A stretch of DNA of 64,000 nt, from NCBI RefSeq assembly GCF_000520975.1, contig NZ_JACB01000006.1:1-64000 (forward strand), given 5' to 3'. The translations under genes were made by a program, and so were the position numbers. The notes beneath the pieces were generated by a model that searched no databases, was not told the DNA's origin, and worked only from the letters and a program-made list of their open reading frames with translations. This DNA comes from Aquimarina megaterium XH134. Its GTDB lineage: Bacteria > Bacteroidota > Bacteroidia > Flavobacteriales > Flavobacteriaceae. Of this stretch, positions 37,442 through 45,905 are shown one piece after another; positions within the stretch are counted from its first letter, which is position 1, and every line of letters starts with the position of its first letter.

Positions 37442-38617
37442 ATGATAGCTGTAGAAAAAGCCCTTGAACTCATCAATAATAGCATCAAAAAAACAGATGT
37501 TATCACTACAACACCGATATCAAAAGCATTGGGATATGTACTGGCAAAAGATATTAAGTCTCCCATCAATATGCCACCTTTTAGACAATCTGCAATGGAC
37601 GGATATGCATTGGGATCTGTCGAAGAGAAAAAATTTGATCTAATCGGTGAAGTAAAAGCCGGCGACGATACCGATCCTAATCTCGAGCAAGGTAAAGCAA
37701 TTAGAATTTTTACCGGTGCCCCTGTACCATCGGGAGCAAAGGCCGTTATCATGCAAGAAAAGGTAGAAATACAAAATAACCAGGTACTACTACAAGAGGT
37801 TGTACCGTCTAATGCTAATATTCGCCCTCTTGGCGAGCAAATAAAAAAAGACGATATCGCACTCTTAGAAGGAACTACAATTACCGCTGCCGGTGTAGGA
37901 TATCTAGCGTCTTTGGGAATCACTCATGTACAGGTCTATCAAAAACCTTCTATAGCAATCATCGCTACAGGAAATGAATTAGTACCACCAGGGCAAACTC
38001 TTAAATATGGACAAATCTATGAGAGTAATTCGATCATGCTATCGACTGCTTTGACTAAGGTAGGATTTGCCGATATATCTTATTTTAAGGTAGAAGATGA
38101 ATATGATATTACTCTTGCTCTTTTAGAAAATACAATAGCTCATTATGATGCGGTTTTAATTTCTGGCGGAATATCGGTTGGGGATTATGATTTTGTAGGT
38201 AAAGCACTAAGAGCATTAGATGTCGATGAAATTTTTTATAAAGTAAAGCAAAAGCCAGGAAAGCCACTTTATTTTGCCAAAAAACAAGGTACAACCATAT
38301 TTGCGTTACCCGGTAACCCTGCTTCTTCACTAAGTTGTTTTTATATCTATGTATTACCTGCATTGCTCAAAATCTCAGGATATAAAGAGTATAGTTTAAA
38401 ACGAACTACCGCTAGTTCTAATCTCAAATACACAAAAAAAGGCCAAAGAGCAGAGTTTTTAAAAGCATATTCCCAAAAAGACAAAGTAACTATCCTTGAT
38501 GGACAGGCATCTTCTATGCTACGATCTTTTGCCCAGGCCAATGCCTTGGTTTATCTTCCCGAAAACGTAACAGAAGTTAATATTGGTGATATAGTACAGG
38601 TAATTAATTTGCCATAA
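37442..38617 (+). CDS. moeA: Molybdopterin molybdenumtransferase MoeA
   Basis: The 391-residue protein inserts molybdate into adenylated molybdopterin. It has the N-terminal signature PPFRQSAMDGYAL (about 46-58) and the MoCF-binding core with SGGISVGDYDFV (about 240) and ALPGNPASS (about 285). The size is normal for MoeA. The start at 37442 is fixed by the promoter just upstream. It opens the cofactor cluster and is followed by a ModE-like regulator. Confidence 0.95.
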   Translation: MIAVEKALELINNSIKKTDVITTTPISKALGYVLAKDIKSPINMPPFRQSAMDGYALGSVEEKKFDLIGEVKAGDDTDPNLEQGKAIRIFTGAPVPSGAKAVIMQEKVEIQNNQVLLQEVVPSNANIRPLGEQIKKDDIALLEGTTITAAGVGYLASLGITHVQVYQKPSIAIIATGNELVPPGQTLKYGQIYESNSIMLSTALTKVGFADISYFKVEDEYDITLALLENTIAHYDAVLISGGISVGDYDFVGKALRALDVDEIFYKVKQKPGKPLYFAKKQGTTIFALPGNPASSLSCFYIYVLPALLKISGYKEYSLKRTTASSNLKYTKKGQRAEFLKAYSQKDKVTILDGQASSMLRSFAQANALVYLPENVTEVNIGDIVQVINLP

Positions 38618-38647
38618 AATCCTCGAGTATATAAGGTAATTAGAATT

Positions 38648-38680
38648 AGACCTCACAGGTCTTAGAGACCTGTGAGGTCT
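38648..38680. repeat. 33-bp palindromic repeat, copy 2
   Basis: A perfect palindrome: AGACCTCACAGGTCT, loop TAG, then the reverse complement. It lies 30 bp after the moeA stop and before the ModE-like gene. It may act as a terminator-like hairpin although no T run follows. Confidence 0.9.
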
Positions 38681-38776
38681 GGTTAAGCTTATACCATTTT
38701 TGATCTAAAAAATCTTTTAAAAGAAAAAAACTCTAAAAAAATCGTTGTATCTTTGAAAACCTAACGGTTTTATGAT

Positions 38777-39112
38777 ATGGATTATGTAATAAAAAGTAGA
38801 ATTTGGATAGAATCTGAGCACGGTGTGTTTTTAGGTGAAGGAAGAGTAAAATTATTAAAAGCGATCGCACAAACAGGTTCATTAAGCAAGGCAGCCAGTG
38901 CGTTAGAAATGTCATATAAAAAAGCCTGGAACTTATTAGACAGCATGAACAAATCTACCAAAGAACCTTTGGTGATTACTTCTACTGGTGGTAAAGGCGG
39001 TGGCGGAGCCAATCTTACTCCGTATGGTGAGAAAGTCATTGAAACATTTGATAACATTAATCAAAAATGCTGGGAGTTTCTGGATAAAGAGTTAAAACAA
39101 ATCTCACTATAA
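38777..39112 (+). CDS. ModE-like winged-helix DNA-binding protein
   Basis: The 111-residue protein matches the N-terminal DNA-binding domain of ModE: FLGEGRVKLLKAIAQTGSLSKAASALEMSYKKAWNLLDSMN, followed by a Gly-rich wing GGKGGGGANLTPYG. It lacks the C-terminal molybdate-binding (Mop) domains, so it cannot sense molybdate in the E. coli way. A TATCTTTG -7 element lies at 38748-38755. It probably regulates the cofactor cluster or molybdate uptake (inference). Confidence 0.88.
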   Translation: MDYVIKSRIWIESEHGVFLGEGRVKLLKAIAQTGSLSKAASALEMSYKKAWNLLDSMNKSTKEPLVITSTGGKGGGGANLTPYGEKVIETFDNINQKCWEFLDKELKQISL

Positions 39113-39128
39113 CCATTTTAACGTTTAT

Positions 39129-39713
39129 ATGATTGACCCAAAAAATATAACAGGAATTATCCTTGCCGGAGGAAAGAGTTCTCGAATGGGACGAGAAAAA
39201 GGATTGATCCTACTCGATGGCAAACCTTTTATTCAGCATAGTATTGATGTATTGAGCCCATTGGTTAATACCATACTTATTGTTAGTAGTAATTCTGATT
39301 ATGATGCTTTTGGGGTCAAAAGAGTTGAAGATATTATAGTTGAATCTGGGCCGTTAGCAGGGCTACACTCTGGATTAATGCATAGTAATACAGAACATAA
39401 TTTGGTTATTAGCTGTGATGTTCCTTTAGTAACGACCGAATTCTTAAAAAAGCTGCTATCTCATGAAAAAGAAGATTACGATATCGTTCAATTTGAAGCC
39501 GACGGAAAAAGTATTCCACTAATCGCATTATATAAAAAACAATGTGCAGATCGATGTCAAGAATTACTAGCGAATGGAGAGCGACGTTTACGTAAACTTA
39601 TTTCAGTAGTAAAAACAAAAACCATTACCGTACTTGAAAAAGAGCGTCTTTTGGTAACTAATATGAATACCATTGAGGATTTAAAAACAATTACAAATGC
39701 AATTGACCATTAA
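39129..39713 (+). CDS. mobA: Molybdenum cofactor guanylyltransferase MobA
   Basis: The 194-residue protein has the nucleotidyltransferase signature ILAGGKSSRMGREKGLILLDGKPF (in part, residues 10-32) and ISCDVPLV for the metal site near residue 98. MobA attaches GMP to Mo-molybdopterin to make the guanine dinucleotide cofactor used by the DMSO-reductase family. So the organism should have an enzyme of that family, although none lies in this window. Its end overlaps moaD by 17 bp. Confidence 0.93.
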   Translation: MIDPKNITGIILAGGKSSRMGREKGLILLDGKPFIQHSIDVLSPLVNTILIVSSNSDYDAFGVKRVEDIIVESGPLAGLHSGLMHSNTEHNLVISCDVPLVTTEFLKKLLSHEKEDYDIVQFEADGKSIPLIALYKKQCADRCQELLANGERRLRKLISVVKTKTITVLEKERLLVTNMNTIEDLKTITNAIDH

Positions 39714-39933
39714 ATATTTTGGTATGCTGGCCGAGGCCACAACAACTAATGAAGAATACTTACAAACCGAGGTTTGTTCGGTTTCTCAATTAGTAAAAAA
39801 GCTAAAAAATCAATACCCAAAATTAGATAATACTGATTTTAAAGTGGCTATTGATCAACAATTAGTTGACCAAAGTCATATTATTAACTCAGAAGTAGAA
39901 GTAGCTTTGTTGCCGCCATTCGCTGGTGGATAA
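39697..39933 (+). CDS. moaD: Molybdopterin synthase small subunit MoaD
   Basis: The 78-residue protein has the ubiquitin-like fold pattern (MQLTIKYFGMLAEAT, VEVALLPPFAGG). It ends in the Gly-Gly that is adenylated and thiocarboxylated for sulfur transfer. It overlaps mobA and is followed by the activating enzyme gene 23 bp later. Confidence 0.95.
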   Translation: MQLTIKYFGMLAEATTTNEEYLQTEVCSVSQLVKKLKNQYPKLDNTDFKVAIDQQLVDQSHIINSEVEVALLPPFAGG

Positions 39934-39956
39934 TTTAATTATTCAAAATATAGATC

Positions 39957-41063
39957 ATGAATTCTTTTAATCCCAGATATCATAGACAAATCATCTTGCC
40001 CGAGATCGGCACCGCTGGTCAGGAAAAACTAGATACTGCAAAAGTATTAGTTATCGGGGCGGGTGGACTGGGGTGTCCTGTACTACAATATCTTACAGCA
40101 GCAGGAGTAGGCACAATTGGTATTGTTGATTTTGATACCGTAGATATCTCTAACTTACATCGCCAGATTCTATATGGCACCGATTCTTTGGGAACAAATA
40201 AGGCCGTAGCAGCAAAACAGCGCCTTACAGATCTTAATCCTACAGTAACTATTAATACATATACAGAAAAACTAACTCCAAAAAATGCCATATCTCTTTT
40301 TTCTGAATATAATATTATTGTTGATGGGACTGATAATTTCTCTACCCGATACCTAGTTAATGATGCTTGTATTATCACCGATAAACCGTTGGTATATGGA
40401 GCTATTTTTAAGTATGAAGGGCAAGTATCTGTATTTAATTATCAAAATGGTCCTTCTTATCGATGCTTATTCCCTGAACCTCCAAAAGCAGGAAGTGTTC
40501 CTTCTTGCTCAGAGATAGGAGTTCTGGGAGTATTACCAGGTATTATTGGTAGTATGCAAGCCAACGAGGTTCTTAAAATTATTTTAGACCTGGGTGATGT
40601 ACTTAACGGAAAACTGTTAATGTACAATTGCTTAACTACACAATTCTCATCTTTTACTATTAATCGAGTTACAGCAGAAGTATCCAAAGTACTCGATTCT
40701 GCAAATCGATTTGAAACTAATGATTATGACCTTTTTTGTGGTGTGAAGCAAATTTCAGAAATCACTGCCCAAGAAGCTTTTTTAGTAAAAAACGCCCAAT
40801 TTATAGATGTTCGTGAGACTCATGAGCAACCAAAAATTGAATATTTAAACCCTATTTATATCCCATTAGGTAGTCTTAAACAAAAATTAGATACTATTTC
40901 TAAGCAAAAAGAAACGATAGTTTTTTGTCAATCCGGTATTCGAAGTAAAAAAGCTTTAGATGTCTTACTTCAGAATGGATTCAGAAACATATCTCATATA
41001 AAAGGAGGGGCTATTGCTTTACATGAAATCATACCAGACCTCACAGGTCTTAGAGACCTGTGA
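39957..41063 (+). CDS. moeB: MoeB/MOCS3-like adenylyltransferase-rhodanese fusion
   Basis: The 368-residue protein has an E1-like domain (about 1-245) with GAGGLGCP (residues 35-41), a conserved Cys184 in PSCSEIGVLG and the SNLHRQ motif. A C-terminal rhodanese domain (270-360) carries catalytic Cys324 in FCQSGIRS. It should adenylate MoaD and supply sulfur, as human MOCS3 does. The usual zinc-site CYRC is SYRC here (Ser168), and the second Cys pair is not visible. The last eight residues (DLTGLRDL) and the stop codon are encoded by a palindromic repeat. Confidence 0.9.
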   Translation: MNSFNPRYHRQIILPEIGTAGQEKLDTAKVLVIGAGGLGCPVLQYLTAAGVGTIGIVDFDTVDISNLHRQILYGTDSLGTNKAVAAKQRLTDLNPTVTINTYTEKLTPKNAISLFSEYNIIVDGTDNFSTRYLVNDACIITDKPLVYGAIFKYEGQVSVFNYQNGPSYRCLFPEPPKAGSVPSCSEIGVLGVLPGIIGSMQANEVLKIILDLGDVLNGKLLMYNCLTTQFSSFTINRVTAEVSKVLDSANRFETNDYDLFCGVKQISEITAQEAFLVKNAQFIDVRETHEQPKIEYLNPIYIPLGSLKQKLDTISKQKETIVFCQSGIRSKKALDVLLQNGFRNISHIKGGAIALHEIIPDLTGLRDL

Positions 41064-41068
41064 GGTCT
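41036..41068. repeat. 33-bp palindromic repeat, copy 3, overlapping the moeB 3' end
   Basis: A perfect palindrome identical to copy 2. It begins in codon 360 of moeB and supplies that gene's last eight codons and its TGA stop. Confidence 0.9.
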
Positions 41069-41104
41069 AAAGACATTTGGATTAAAAAGATCTAAAAAAT
41101 AACT

Positions 41105-41548
41105 ATGGAAAAAAAGAAACCAAAAAATGTATTTGTACAAGGTCCTATTTCGTCAGAATTTATAGGAACATCTATTGCAAAACATCAAACTAAAACCAGT
41201 ATAGGAGCCCATAACATATTTCTGGGGCAGGTTCGTGCAGATGAAATTGATGGTAAGATCGTTACGGCTATTGACTATACTGCTTATGAAGAAATGGCAA
41301 ATCAAAAGTTTTATGAAATACGAGAGGCCACTTTCGAAAAATTTGACCTTACTTGTATGCATATTTACCATAGCTTAGGGACAGTAAATGCCGGAGAGAT
41401 TTGTCTTTTTGTGTTTGTGTCTTCCCCGAGAAGAAAAGTAGTTTTTAAAGCTCTAGAATACGTGGTTGAAGCTATTAAAGCTGATGTTCCTGTTTTTGGA
41501 AAAGAAATTTTTGAAGATCAAACACATCAATGGAAACAGAATAGTTAG
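41105..41548 (+). CDS. moaE: Molybdopterin synthase large subunit MoaE
   Basis: The 147-residue protein has the MoaE pattern: GAHNIFLGQVRADEIDGK, IDYTAYEEMA, IYHSLGTVNAGEICLFVFVSSPRRK, and catalytic Lys in IKADVPVFGKEIF. With MoaD it converts cyclic pyranopterin monophosphate to molybdopterin. It sits 41 bp behind moeB. Confidence 0.95.
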   Translation: MEKKKPKNVFVQGPISSEFIGTSIAKHQTKTSIGAHNIFLGQVRADEIDGKIVTAIDYTAYEEMANQKFYEIREATFEKFDLTCMHIYHSLGTVNAGEICLFVFVSSPRRKVVFKALEYVVEAIKADVPVFGKEIFEDQTHQWKQNS

Positions 41549-41886
41549 TCCTGTTTTATGAATTCTAAAAAAACAAGAATCGAAAAAGAAATGACGAATG
41601 AAACAAAATAACTTATGGTTTGTCATTCCAGCGTAGGCTGGAATCCAAAATAAAACTGAATGTTAAAACCGCAAAGATTAATATTCTTTCGGTTCATACT
41701 AATTAAGAAGAATTGAATGGATTTAGTTTCTGATTGCCATGATTAGATCACGTTATGGATCCCAGCCTACGCTGGGATAACAAAGTAAGATAGAAAATAA
41801 TATGTTTGCCATTCTGATGTATCCCAGATTGGCATTCCAATATAGTTAGTATAGAAATGCTAATTATAAAAATTGAAATATAAAAC
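41549..41886. other. Intergenic region carrying an inverted-repeat element
   Basis: No gene is present. About half of the 338 bp is the inverted-repeat-bounded element at 41622-41781. The remainder is AT-rich and leads to the moaC-moaB start. A further degenerate copy of the repeat end may lie near 41809-41842 (CCATTCTGATGTATCCCAGA). Confidence 0.5.
41622..41781. repeat. 160-bp element with imperfect 25-bp terminal inverted repeats
   Basis: The left end (41622-41646, containing CCAGCGTAGGCTGG) and the right end (41757-41781, containing CCAGCCTACGCTGG) are reverse complements with a few mismatches. The core of each end is itself palindromic. No open reading frame lies between them. It separates moaE from moaC-moaB and looks like a small mobile or intergenic repeat. 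Confidence 0.7.
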
Positions 41887-42798
41887 ATGGTAGACATCAC
41901 TCATAAAACATCTACATTAAGAATTGCAACAGCTCAAGCAATTGTAAAGGTTAGTAAACCCGAAACTATAGAGGCAATAGAACAAGGCACTGTTCCAAAG
42001 GGAGACGTATTTGCAATGAGTAAAGCAGCTGGATTGCTTGGTGTAAAAAAGACTCCGGATTTACTTCCAGATTGTCATCCATTACCAATTGAATATACTG
42101 GAATTGAGTATACCATTGAAGGATTAGAAATCACAGTTTTGGTTACTATAAAAACGATTTATAAAACCGGTGTAGAGGTAGAAGCTATGCATGGAGCAAG
42201 TATTGTAGCTCTAAATATGTATGATATGCTTAAACCTATTGATAAAGGTGTCGAGATTCATCATATCAAATTGCTCAATAAAAAAGGAGGGAAATCTGAT
42301 TATAAAGATAAATTTAGAAGAGATCTTAAAGCTGCTGTTATTGTTTGTTCTGATACTATTTCTGAAGGAAAGAAAGAGGACAAAGCTGGTAAAGCTATCA
42401 TTGCAAAATTAGAGCAATGCGAAGTTGATATTTTAGATTATGTAATCATTCCCGATGAGGCCGAAATCATACAGGAAAATGCAAAACAGTATCAACAGCA
42501 AGGAGCAGATCTCATTATTTATACCGGGGGTACCGGCCTCTCTAAACGAGATGTTACTCCGGATGCTTTACGACCGCTTTTAGATCGAACCATTCCTGGT
42601 ATCGAAGAGGCCGTACGCAAATATGGGCAAGATCGTATGCCCTACTCTATGTTATCTAGAAGTGTAGCAGGAACGATTAAAAACACCCTGGTATTAGCAT
42701 TACCAGGCTCTACTAATGGAGCAAAAGAGTCTATGGACGCTATTTTTCCTGAAGTATTACATGTGTTTAGAATTTTAAAAGGAGCGAGACATGACTAA
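41887..42798 (+). CDS. moaCB: Bifunctional MoaC-MoaB/MogA fusion
   Basis: The 303-residue protein joins two enzymes. Residues about 1-145 are MoaC (MVDITHKTSTLRIATA, LPDCHPLPI, TGVEVEAMHGASIVALNMYDMLKP), which with MoaA makes cyclic pyranopterin monophosphate. Residues about 155-303 are a MoaB/MogA domain (VIVCSDTISEG, IIYTGGTGLSKRDVTPDAL, LALPGSTNGAKESM), which adenylates molybdopterin before MoeA. Such fusions are known in Bacteroidota. It overlaps moaA by 8 bp. Confidence 0.93.
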   Translation: MVDITHKTSTLRIATAQAIVKVSKPETIEAIEQGTVPKGDVFAMSKAAGLLGVKKTPDLLPDCHPLPIEYTGIEYTIEGLEITVLVTIKTIYKTGVEVEAMHGASIVALNMYDMLKPIDKGVEIHHIKLLNKKGGKSDYKDKFRRDLKAAVIVCSDTISEGKKEDKAGKAIIAKLEQCEVDILDYVIIPDEAEIIQENAKQYQQQGADLIIYTGGTGLSKRDVTPDALRPLLDRTIPGIEEAVRKYGQDRMPYSMLSRSVAGTIKNTLVLALPGSTNGAKESMDAIFPEVLHVFRILKGARHD

Positions 42799-43795
42799 GT
42801 CAAACATACTTACCGATACCTTTGGCAGAAAACACAATTACCTGCGTATTTCGCTCACAGAGCGATGTAATCTTCGATGTACATACTGTATGCCAGCAGA
42901 TGGCATTCAATTATCCCCTAAAGATCACCTTATGACCTATGAGGAAATTTATACCATCGCCAAAGAATTTGTAAGTATGGGTGTTACCAAAATTCGGTTA
43001 ACAGGAGGAGAACCTTTGATACGCAAAGATGCTGCTCTTATTATGGAAAAACTCTCCTCGCTTCCTGTTCAATTAACATTAACTACTAATGGCGTGATTG
43101 TAGATAAATTTATAGATCACTTCAAAAAATGTGGTATTAAAACTCTTAATGTTAGCCTGGATTCTCTCGATACTCAAAAAAATAAAGAAATTACCCGTAG
43201 ATCATATTTCGAAAAAGTGTATCAGAATATCATTTTATTAGTTAAAGAAGGTTTTCTGGTAAAAGTGAATTGTGTCTTGATGAAAGGTTTTAATGATGAT
43301 GAAGTTATTGATTTTATTAATTTGAGTAAAAACCTACCTGTACATGTTCGATTTATCGAGTTTATGCCTTTTGATGGAAATCAATGGAATATGGAGAGAC
43401 TGGTTTCCTTACAAGAGATTCTCTCTAAAGTACATTCTAATTTCGAAAAGAATGATATTGTAAAACTCCAAGACGCCCCTAATGACACCACAAAAAGTTA
43501 TCAAATAAAAGGATATCAAGGCACTTTTGCTATCATAAGCTCTGTGACCAATCCATTTTGTGATGGTTGCAACAGAATTCGTCTAACTGCAAACGGGCAG
43601 ATAAAAAACTGTTTATTCTCTTCAAAAGAATCAGATCTTTTGACCAAACTAAGAGCAGGAGAATCAATAATCCCTATCATTCAAAATGCAGTACAAACCA
43701 AATTTAAAGTACGCAATGGGATGGATACATTGGAGAAATTTAACCAATCAGATATGCATTCTAATAATCGTAGCATGATTGCCATTGGAGGGTAG
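42791..43795 (+). CDS. moaA: GTP 3',8-cyclase MoaA
   Basis: The 334-residue radical SAM enzyme has CNLRCTYC (the SAM iron-sulfur cluster, about residues 26-33) and RLTGGEPL. The second cluster is bound by FCDGCNRIRLTANGQIKNC. The C-terminal Gly-Gly (AIGG) is needed for activity. It catalyses the first step of cofactor synthesis with the MoaC half of the preceding gene. Confidence 0.96.
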   Translation: MTKSNILTDTFGRKHNYLRISLTERCNLRCTYCMPADGIQLSPKDHLMTYEEIYTIAKEFVSMGVTKIRLTGGEPLIRKDAALIMEKLSSLPVQLTLTTNGVIVDKFIDHFKKCGIKTLNVSLDSLDTQKNKEITRRSYFEKVYQNIILLVKEGFLVKVNCVLMKGFNDDEVIDFINLSKNLPVHVRFIEFMPFDGNQWNMERLVSLQEILSKVHSNFEKNDIVKLQDAPNDTTKSYQIKGYQGTFAIISSVTNPFCDGCNRIRLTANGQIKNCLFSSKESDLLTKLRAGESIIPIIQNAVQTKFKVRNGMDTLEKFNQSDMHSNNRSMIAIGG

Positions 43796-43798
43796 TAT

Positions 43799-44764
43799 TT
43801 ATCTAACCATACAAACAGAGTTTATGTTTCCATGAAAATCATATTCTTTTACAGGATTGTCGGGGTCAATAATCCATTTTCCATCTACTATAAACTTGTA
43901 TTGATGCTTACCTCCCGAAAGCATTAAGGTATCTATCCATCCTTTTTTGGTTCGGGTCATTCTATACTTCTTTTTTGACCAATCATTAAATGATCCAGAT
44001 ATGATTACTTGTTTGGCGTTTAAAAACCCATTAAGAGTAAATTTTACAGGAACTTTAATATTAATTACCGAATTAAACCCATTAAATTCGTTCCTTTTCT
44101 TTTTGGGGTTATTGGGATCAACAATCCATTTTCCGTCAACTATAAATTTATATTGATACTCTCCTGGTTTTATTTTTAATGTTAACTCCCAACAATCTTC
44201 GGTTTTTGTCATCGTAAACAGATCTTCATTCCATTTATTAAAACTCCCACTCAAGACTATCTTTTTTGCATTTTCATATCCATTAAGTGTAAAGGTTACA
44301 TTACCTTCTTTATTAGGATAAGCTGTATACATTTTTAGATTATAAGAAGGTAAAACATATCCATTTTTTCTTACTCTAACTATATTACCATCTTTTCTCG
44401 AAGGTTCTGCCCAATATGCATTATTAATTACAAATTTAAATTCCCATGAGAATTCATCAGTAAAATCGCTTATTTTTTTCTTGAGTTCGTATCGATTCTC
44501 ATCAATTTGAATCATACTCCATTTCCTTTTTGACCAATTATTAAACTCACCAGATACTACAACATTTTTTATATCAAGATCTTCAAAATCAAGTATACTT
44601 CCATATTCGTCTGTAGTTACTTTTTTATAATCTCTTTTGTCAAAAGAAAATATTAATGTATCTCCTTCTATTCTATATCCTTTAAAAGGTTCGGTTTGGG
44701 CATAGGAGCTCTCTCCTGCAATAGCAAGAATTAAAAAAATAATATATAGTATACTTTTTTTCAA
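43799..44764 (-). CDS. Secreted protein with three AMPK-beta/CBM48-like modules
   Basis: The 321-residue protein has a signal peptide (to about 22) and three tandem modules of glycogen-binding-domain type. Each has a VVSGEFNNWS/VLSGSFNKWN/IISGSFNDWS strand and, in the last two, QYKFIVDGKWI-DP. These folds bind alpha-glucans or serve as protein-interaction modules. No catalytic domain follows. Its start overlaps the aspartic-protease-like gene by 4 bp, so the two are co-translated. Confidence 0.8.
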   Translation of the reverse strand: MKKSILYIIFLILAIAGESSYAQTEPFKGYRIEGDTLIFSFDKRDYKKVTTDEYGSILDFEDLDIKNVVVSGEFNNWSKRKWSMIQIDENRYELKKKISDFTDEFSWEFKFVINNAYWAEPSRKDGNIVRVRKNGYVLPSYNLKMYTAYPNKEGNVTFTLNGYENAKKIVLSGSFNKWNEDLFTMTKTEDCWELTLKIKPGEYQYKFIVDGKWIVDPNNPKKKRNEFNGFNSVINIKVPVKFTLNGFLNAKQVIISGSFNDWSKKKYRMTRTKKGWIDTLMLSGGKHQYKFIVDGKWIIDPDNPVKEYDFHGNINSVCMVR

Positions 44765-45744
44765 TTTCTTATAATTGGGTACTTCACAAAGTACAGTTTT
44801 TCTTTTTGATAATTAATTATAGTTCTTTTTTGTCGAAAAAACTCGTATCCCAAAACTCCATCGAGATCAGTTCCAAAAGCTTCGTTCATCTTATTTAAAT
44901 TAGTTAAAATTGTATTCATAGGACCAAAATAAATAGTTTCACTTAGTTTTACCTGAAACAATTTTCCTGCCATAACCTCTATGCTATGATTACCTGCGCC
45001 GGTTAATAGTAGTCTCTTTTTAGGATAAAAATATTTAAGTACTTTTCTTCCTATCTTTTTATTTATCTGGTTAAACTCTGCAGCACTATCTAATCCAAAT
45101 CGAACCTTTATTTCATCAATAAACCCATCTAGCAGAATAGTATGTTTTTTTAATCTAAAATCTATACTATCTATAATTTTCTCTGCATATACATTTTTAT
45201 CAAATCTAGATCCATACTTATCTACTTTGGTTAATGTAATTTGATTAAGATACATATCAATAAACACTTCATAATCTTTTAAAATACTATATCCAATTAT
45301 GCCTAATAAATTTATTTTTTTGGTTTTCTCTATATGAGCCAAATCAACTATATCAGAAACCCTATTCTTTAAACTTAAGTTTTGTAGTATAAATTCTTTA
45401 ACATTCTGTTCGAATGTATCATCTATAACTGCAATCACCCCAGAAGTTTGTTTTCTTTTACTAAAATACTGATCTCGATCAGAAAAATGTACTTTATTTA
45501 AGATCAATGCTTCAGATCCCGTATCGATAATAAAATTACCTTTCTTGTTTTGTATTTCTGCTTCGACTACTATTAGGTGATCAACAAGCTTAAAAGGAAT
45601 CCTTGCTGTATATTCGTTTAAAATTTCAGCTTTAGAAAAAATGATGTTATCATCTTCAGAGAAAAACTCGGGCTTATTATCGTATGCAAAAATTACAATA
45701 ACATTAATAAAATATAATAGTATGCCGACTAGGGTTCTCTTCAT
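44761..45744 (-). CDS. Secreted retropepsin/pepsin-like aspartic protease
   Basis: The 327-residue protein has a signal peptide (to about 20) and two Asp-centred motifs: IIDTGSEA (Asp74) and FGLDSAAEF (Asp219). The later LDGVLGYEFFRQKRTIINY block is typical of Bacteroidota clan AA proteases. The second site has DSA in place of DTG. It lies upstream of, and overlaps, the CBM48-like gene. Confidence 0.75.
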   Translation of the reverse strand: MKRTLVGILLYFINVIVIFAYDNKPEFFSEDDNIIFSKAEILNEYTARIPFKLVDHLIVVEAEIQNKKGNFIIDTGSEALILNKVHFSDRDQYFSKRKQTSGVIAVIDDTFEQNVKEFILQNLSLKNRVSDIVDLAHIEKTKKINLLGIIGYSILKDYEVFIDMYLNQITLTKVDKYGSRFDKNVYAEKIIDSIDFRLKKHTILLDGFIDEIKVRFGLDSAAEFNQINKKIGRKVLKYFYPKKRLLLTGAGNHSIEVMAGKLFQVKLSETIYFGPMNTILTNLNKMNEAFGTDLDGVLGYEFFRQKRTIINYQKEKLYFVKYPIIRN

Positions 45745-45841
45745 AAAAAATAAGACCCTAAATTCAAATACTTGTTACACTTTTTGAAGCTTCAACACTA
45801 ATTTTATTTCAATATTTAAGAAGGCTTCCTTATAGATATTC

Positions 45842-45885
45842 ATGACGGATATCATAGTTGTTTTATGCTATCTACTTTATTTTTA
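45842..45885 (+). promoter_or_regulatory. Crp/Fnr-type site and -7 element upstream of uspA-cls-patatin-crp
   Basis: ATGACGGATATCAT (45842-45855) fits TGAYA-NN-TRTCA with one mismatch. The -7 element TATTTTTA ends at 45885, exactly 36.5 nt from the centre of the palindrome. The same distance recurs at seven other promoters. Because the regulator gene lies in this operon, autoregulation is possible. Confidence 0.7.
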
Positions 45886-45905
45886 GAACTATAAATCTTT
45901 TACAC

